Below, piece by piece: positions 8,278 to 10,373 of a DNA stretch of 10,373 bases (its first letter is position 1; every line of letters begins with the position of its first letter). Position numbers and translations under genes: made by a program. Under the pieces are notes generated by a model that saw only the letters and a list, made by a program, of their open reading frames with translations, was not told the origin of the DNA and did not search any database. Origin of the DNA: Goniomonas avonlea (Eukaryota; Cryptophyceae; Goniomonadida; Goniomonadaceae); NCBI GenBank assembly GCA_003573635.1, contig QUTJ01031207.1, positions 1-10,373 on the forward strand. Reading direction: 5' to 3'.

Positions 8278-8376
8278 GCTGGAGCTGGAATAAGGCAGCG
8301 TCACTCAAATGCTGCAACTGGAATAAGGCAGCGACACCAAAGTGCTGCAGCTCGAATAAGGGCAACAATGGAATAG
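8278..8376. repeat. Three tandem 33-bp units beyond the PLAC8 stop
   Basis: Units are 8278-8310, 8311-8343 and 8344-8376. The first two share nearly all bases around GGAATAAGGCAGCG and the third has decayed. The array begins 16 bp beyond the PLAC8 stop codon, in its presumed 3' UTR. A minus-strand frame (8368-8186), different from the PLAC8 frame, reads through it as repeated FQLQH/FELQH blocks of 11 residues. I see no start or splice evidence that this is translated. Confidence 0.8.
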
Positions 8377-8391
8377 CGGTCGAGTCCTGTT

Positions 8392-9358
8392 TTACACGGA
8401 GAGGTGCGACTTGGATGGAGGCTCTGCTGCCGAAGGGCCGTACTGCGCGTATTGAAGAGGCTGGTTGTGCTGTGGTGCGTACTGAGGCTGCGCGTACGGA
8501 GGCTGCGCGTACTGAGGCTGCGCGTACTGAGGCTGTGCGTACTGAGGCTGCGCGTACTGAGGCTGAGGCTGCGCGTACTGAGGTTGCGCCGCATATTGGG
8601 GCTGGGCAGAACTCTGCGCTCCCATGTAGTTGGCGGCGGGAGGGGCATAAACACAGACTGATGGTGCTTGCCAGCCACCACGAGACAGGATATGGTTACG
8701 TTCCTTGGAAGAATGTGAGATTTCATAGAGGCGCTTGGGGCGCGCACCTGGGTCATCGCGCAGGGGGCGCAAAAAAGGTGATGCAAGCAGTCGCAGCAAA
8801 CATCGTCGTCAATCCTGTCAACAGTGTGATCTTTGAGTCTCTTCATCAACTGTCTTGGTGAAGTGTGGAGTCTTACCCGTACTGTGAGCGGATCCTGCCT
8901 CGAGTGGAACAGCCCAAGCAGTGCTGTAGGAAAGGGAAACCAAACCACGATCCAAGAACCATCAGGCCGAAATAAGCACAGCAGTGTGAGCAGTTGTCCT
9001 GGCCCAGGAGTTCCGCGTTCTCGCCGTAGGCAACGCACGGGCAAAACCAAGCCATGCAACCTTTGGATTGGATTTAGACAGGAAAATCACAGAGAAATGA
9101 CGCACAGAAGCTACACCCTGCTGGAGATTCATCGCATTCACAAAGGCCATGAGACCAGTTGCTCACTGGCCGCTGCGGTGAGGACACAACAACAACAGCC
9201 TGTGATGGTTGGGGGTAGTGGATCGGATAAGCCGCGGGAGCATAGGCCTGAGCAGGATATGCTGTAGCAGAAGGTGGTTGAGGTTGATCTTGCTGAGCAG
9301 GCTGAGAGTGACCTTGTTGAGCAGGGTCCTCTTGCAACTTTTCGTACGGAGCAGACAT
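8392..9358 (-). CDS. PLAC8-family cysteine-rich protein, 4 exons, 268 aa
   Basis: Exons are 9358-9115, 9060-8877, 8814-8748 and 8703-8392, joined by GT-AG introns of 54, 62 and 44 nt. Phases agree and the total is 807 nt. The PLAC8 domain (about 66-172) shows NWSHGLCEC, then CCMAWFCPC (residues 82-90), an exact match to the family motif CCxxxxCPC. A hydrophobic stretch (about 105-132) follows, then RGRIRSQYG, DCLHHLFCAPCA and a final TQERNHILSRG. PLAC8 proteins include animal placenta-specific 8, and plant PCR and cell-number-regulator proteins that act at membranes in metal resistance and organ size. Several fungal and protist members are unstudied. Residues 1-65 are rich in Q, P, A and Y, and residues 198-240 are tandem AQPQY repeats. 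The start has ACC before the ATG. It is convergent with the GST-like gene. Family assignment is firm; function is not. Confidence 0.9.
8479..8607 (-). repeat. In-frame 15-bp tandem repeat encoding AQPQY
   Basis: A 15-bp unit (plus strand like GCGTACTGAGGCTGC) is repeated about eight times with small changes, including one shortened unit giving QPQPQY and one QPPY. Read on the minus strand it is the AQPQY tail of the PLAC8 protein. The multiple-of-three period keeps frame through copy-number change. Confidence 0.9.
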
Positions 9359-9394
9359 GGTATTTTTTCAAGTCTGAAGGTCGGTGTTATGGTT

Positions 9395-9419
9395 TTTGAC
9401 TCCAAGTGTTTGACTCCAA
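9395..9419. repeat. Paired TTTGACTCCAA direct repeat upstream of PLAC8
   Basis: The 11-mer occurs at 9395-9405 and 9409-9419, a 14-bp period, 37-61 bp upstream of the PLAC8 start. On the gene strand it reads TTGGAGTCAAA. A pair of regulatory sites is possible. Confidence 0.5.
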
Positions 9420-9621
9420 AGGGGTCATCTCCCCACGGATCTATCAGGGATTGCGCTCTAAGGTCAACGCGAGATTTATGAGCAAACTGCTCTTACGTAA
9501 ACCGACCTATCAAGCTCGGACAGATCGAGAATCTCGCCCTACAAGTAATCGTTGAACCGCCGCGTGATCCAGAAATAACAGAGTTACAAGATAGATTGCG
9601 CTCTGGTCCAAGCCGAACTAA

Positions 9622-9638
9622 GGGAGGGAGGGGGGGGG
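9622..9638 (+). repeat. G-run, possible G-quadruplex
   Basis: GGGAGGGAG followed by eight more G gives a G-rich run about 265 bp upstream of the PLAC8 start, suited to G-quadruplex formation. Confidence 0.5.
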
Positions 9639-9968
9639 AAACACGCGGACCACTGGGTCACAAGTGAAACAGATGCCTCCACGGCCACATGCGGGCAAGA
9701 AGGGAATAAGGCAGGAGCACGCGATGGAACATCAGCCCGGTTGTGATGAGTGTCAACACGGGTAACTTCAGGAAATCTCCCGACAAATACCTAAATGTTT
9801 TACAAAAATGTTACGCTGTTTCGAAAGGAAATGTCCAATCGATTCGCTCAGTGTTTCTCAGGAAACGTCGATTTGACAGCTCAGAATTTCCAAGACCCTA
9901 CGTCTAGACTACTTCAAGCCATTAATTCAGGAACCACAGACCCATGAGGGCCTGCCTGAAGGCATAAG

Positions 9969-9998
9969 AGAGAAGAGAAGAGAAGAGAAGAGAAGAGA
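9969..9998 (+). repeat. (AGAAG)n pentamer tract
   Basis: About six tandem pentamers directly before the GA microsatellite. The pentamer may be a variant phase of it. Confidence 0.9.
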
Positions 9999-10000
9999 GC

Positions 10001-10001
<1 letters not shown>

Positions 10002-10043
<42 letters not shown>
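10002..10043 (+). repeat. (GA)n microsatellite
   Basis: About 21 uninterrupted dinucleotide units. Confidence 0.95.
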
Positions 10044-10046
<3 letters not shown>

Positions 10047-10156
10047 CGACCAACAATCAACCTTTCGGAGGATGAGAATTAGGGAGGAGGTGGTGTGTCC
10101 TACTCTGGTAGACTAAGTGCGGGCAGGTCAGTGGGCTCATCGCCCTGGCAGCATTG

Positions 10157-10286
10157 ATATATAGTCCAATTCGAGGGCGTAAGTTTGGTACACCCCAGAC
10201 ATCCGCATGGAGTTCAGAAAGGCTGAGAGCCGCGGCGCATATATAGGGGGTTCTCGCAGCGCATCATCAACTCGCTGCCATATATA
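10157..10286. promoter_or_regulatory. Three ATATATA boxes spaced 82 and 41 bp
   Basis: ATATATA occurs at 10157-10163, 10239-10245 and 10280-10286. The second is followed by GGGGG, the third by CCCC. They resemble TATA boxes and lie between two GA tracts, about 800-930 bp from the PLAC8 start, so they may belong to an unseen gene to the right. Confidence 0.35.
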
Positions 10287-10337
10287 CCCCAAAGGGAAGA
10301 GACAAGGGCCTTGTTAAACGCATTGCGGGCTTTCTGT

Positions 10338-10340
<3 letters not shown>

Positions 10341-10373
<33 letters not shown>
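10341..10373 (+). repeat. (GA)n microsatellite running off the window
   Basis: About 16 units reach the last base, so the true length is unknown. The contig or window may end in this tract. Confidence 0.95.

Larger units (their letters stand above)
7843..8391. other. Convergent intergenic region, both 3' UTRs
   Basis: This lies between the stop of the GST-like gene (+) and the stop of the PLAC8 gene (-). It contains the 33-bp repeat array at 8278-8376 and three minus-strand AATAAA hexamers at 7863-7905. Open stretches exist on both strands (for example a minus frame 8195-7875 and a plus frame 7905-8129), but neither resembles a known family and I do not call them. Confidence 0.6.
9359..10373. 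other. Upstream region of the PLAC8 gene, no gene seen
   Basis: This holds the presumed 5' UTR and promoter of the PLAC8 gene, then G-run, GAGAA and GA tracts and TATATA boxes listed separately. I recognise no protein on either strand and no RNA gene. A gene starting beyond 10373 cannot be excluded. Confidence 0.6.

Overview
This looks like a nuclear genome fragment from a microbial eukaryote with compact genes. The evidence is conserved proteins broken by very short GT-AG introns (mostly 40-55 nt), A at position -3 of all three confident start codons, long simple-sequence tracts and no operon structure. I see no tRNA, rRNA, CRISPR array or prokaryotic mobile element. I cannot place the species from sequence alone.

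Layout. Positions 1-1762 hold no gene I can support, only low-complexity sequence: a short direct repeat at the left edge, a (CA)n tract, and a three-copy degenerate tandem repeat followed by GGGA and CA tracts. A speculative 41-residue two-exon ORF lies at 1763-1932 (-). Positions 1979-6974 (-) are one large SMC (structural maintenance of chromosomes) ATPase gene. I rebuilt it by hand as 28 exons and 27 introns. The exons sum to 3393 nt, which is 1130 codons plus stop, with all splice phases agreeing. It carries Walker A, hinge, ABC signature, Walker B and H-loop in the right order, so the gene appears intact even though no single reading frame shows it. A 214-bp interval (6975-7188) with a perfect CC(A/T)6GG palindrome separates it from a divergent, intronless glutathione S-transferase-like gene (7189-7842, +). 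Converging on that gene is a four-exon PLAC8 (cysteine-rich) family gene (8392-9358, -) with a Q/P/Y-rich N-terminus and a tandem AQPQY tail. The rest (9359-10373) is the upstream region of the PLAC8 gene, with GA microsatellites and three evenly spaced ATATATA boxes.

The three confident genes have no obvious shared pathway: chromosome architecture, soluble thiol or detoxification chemistry, and a membrane-associated Cys-rich protein. The shared divergent promoter of the SMC and GST-like genes is the only positional link with regulatory meaning. The most interesting content is the SMC gene: its dense intron architecture, its micro-exons, and motif details (GAGKS, SGGQ, SHHASFQ) that do not match the usual SMC1-4 or SMC5/6 patterns and may mark a divergent SMC subfamily.
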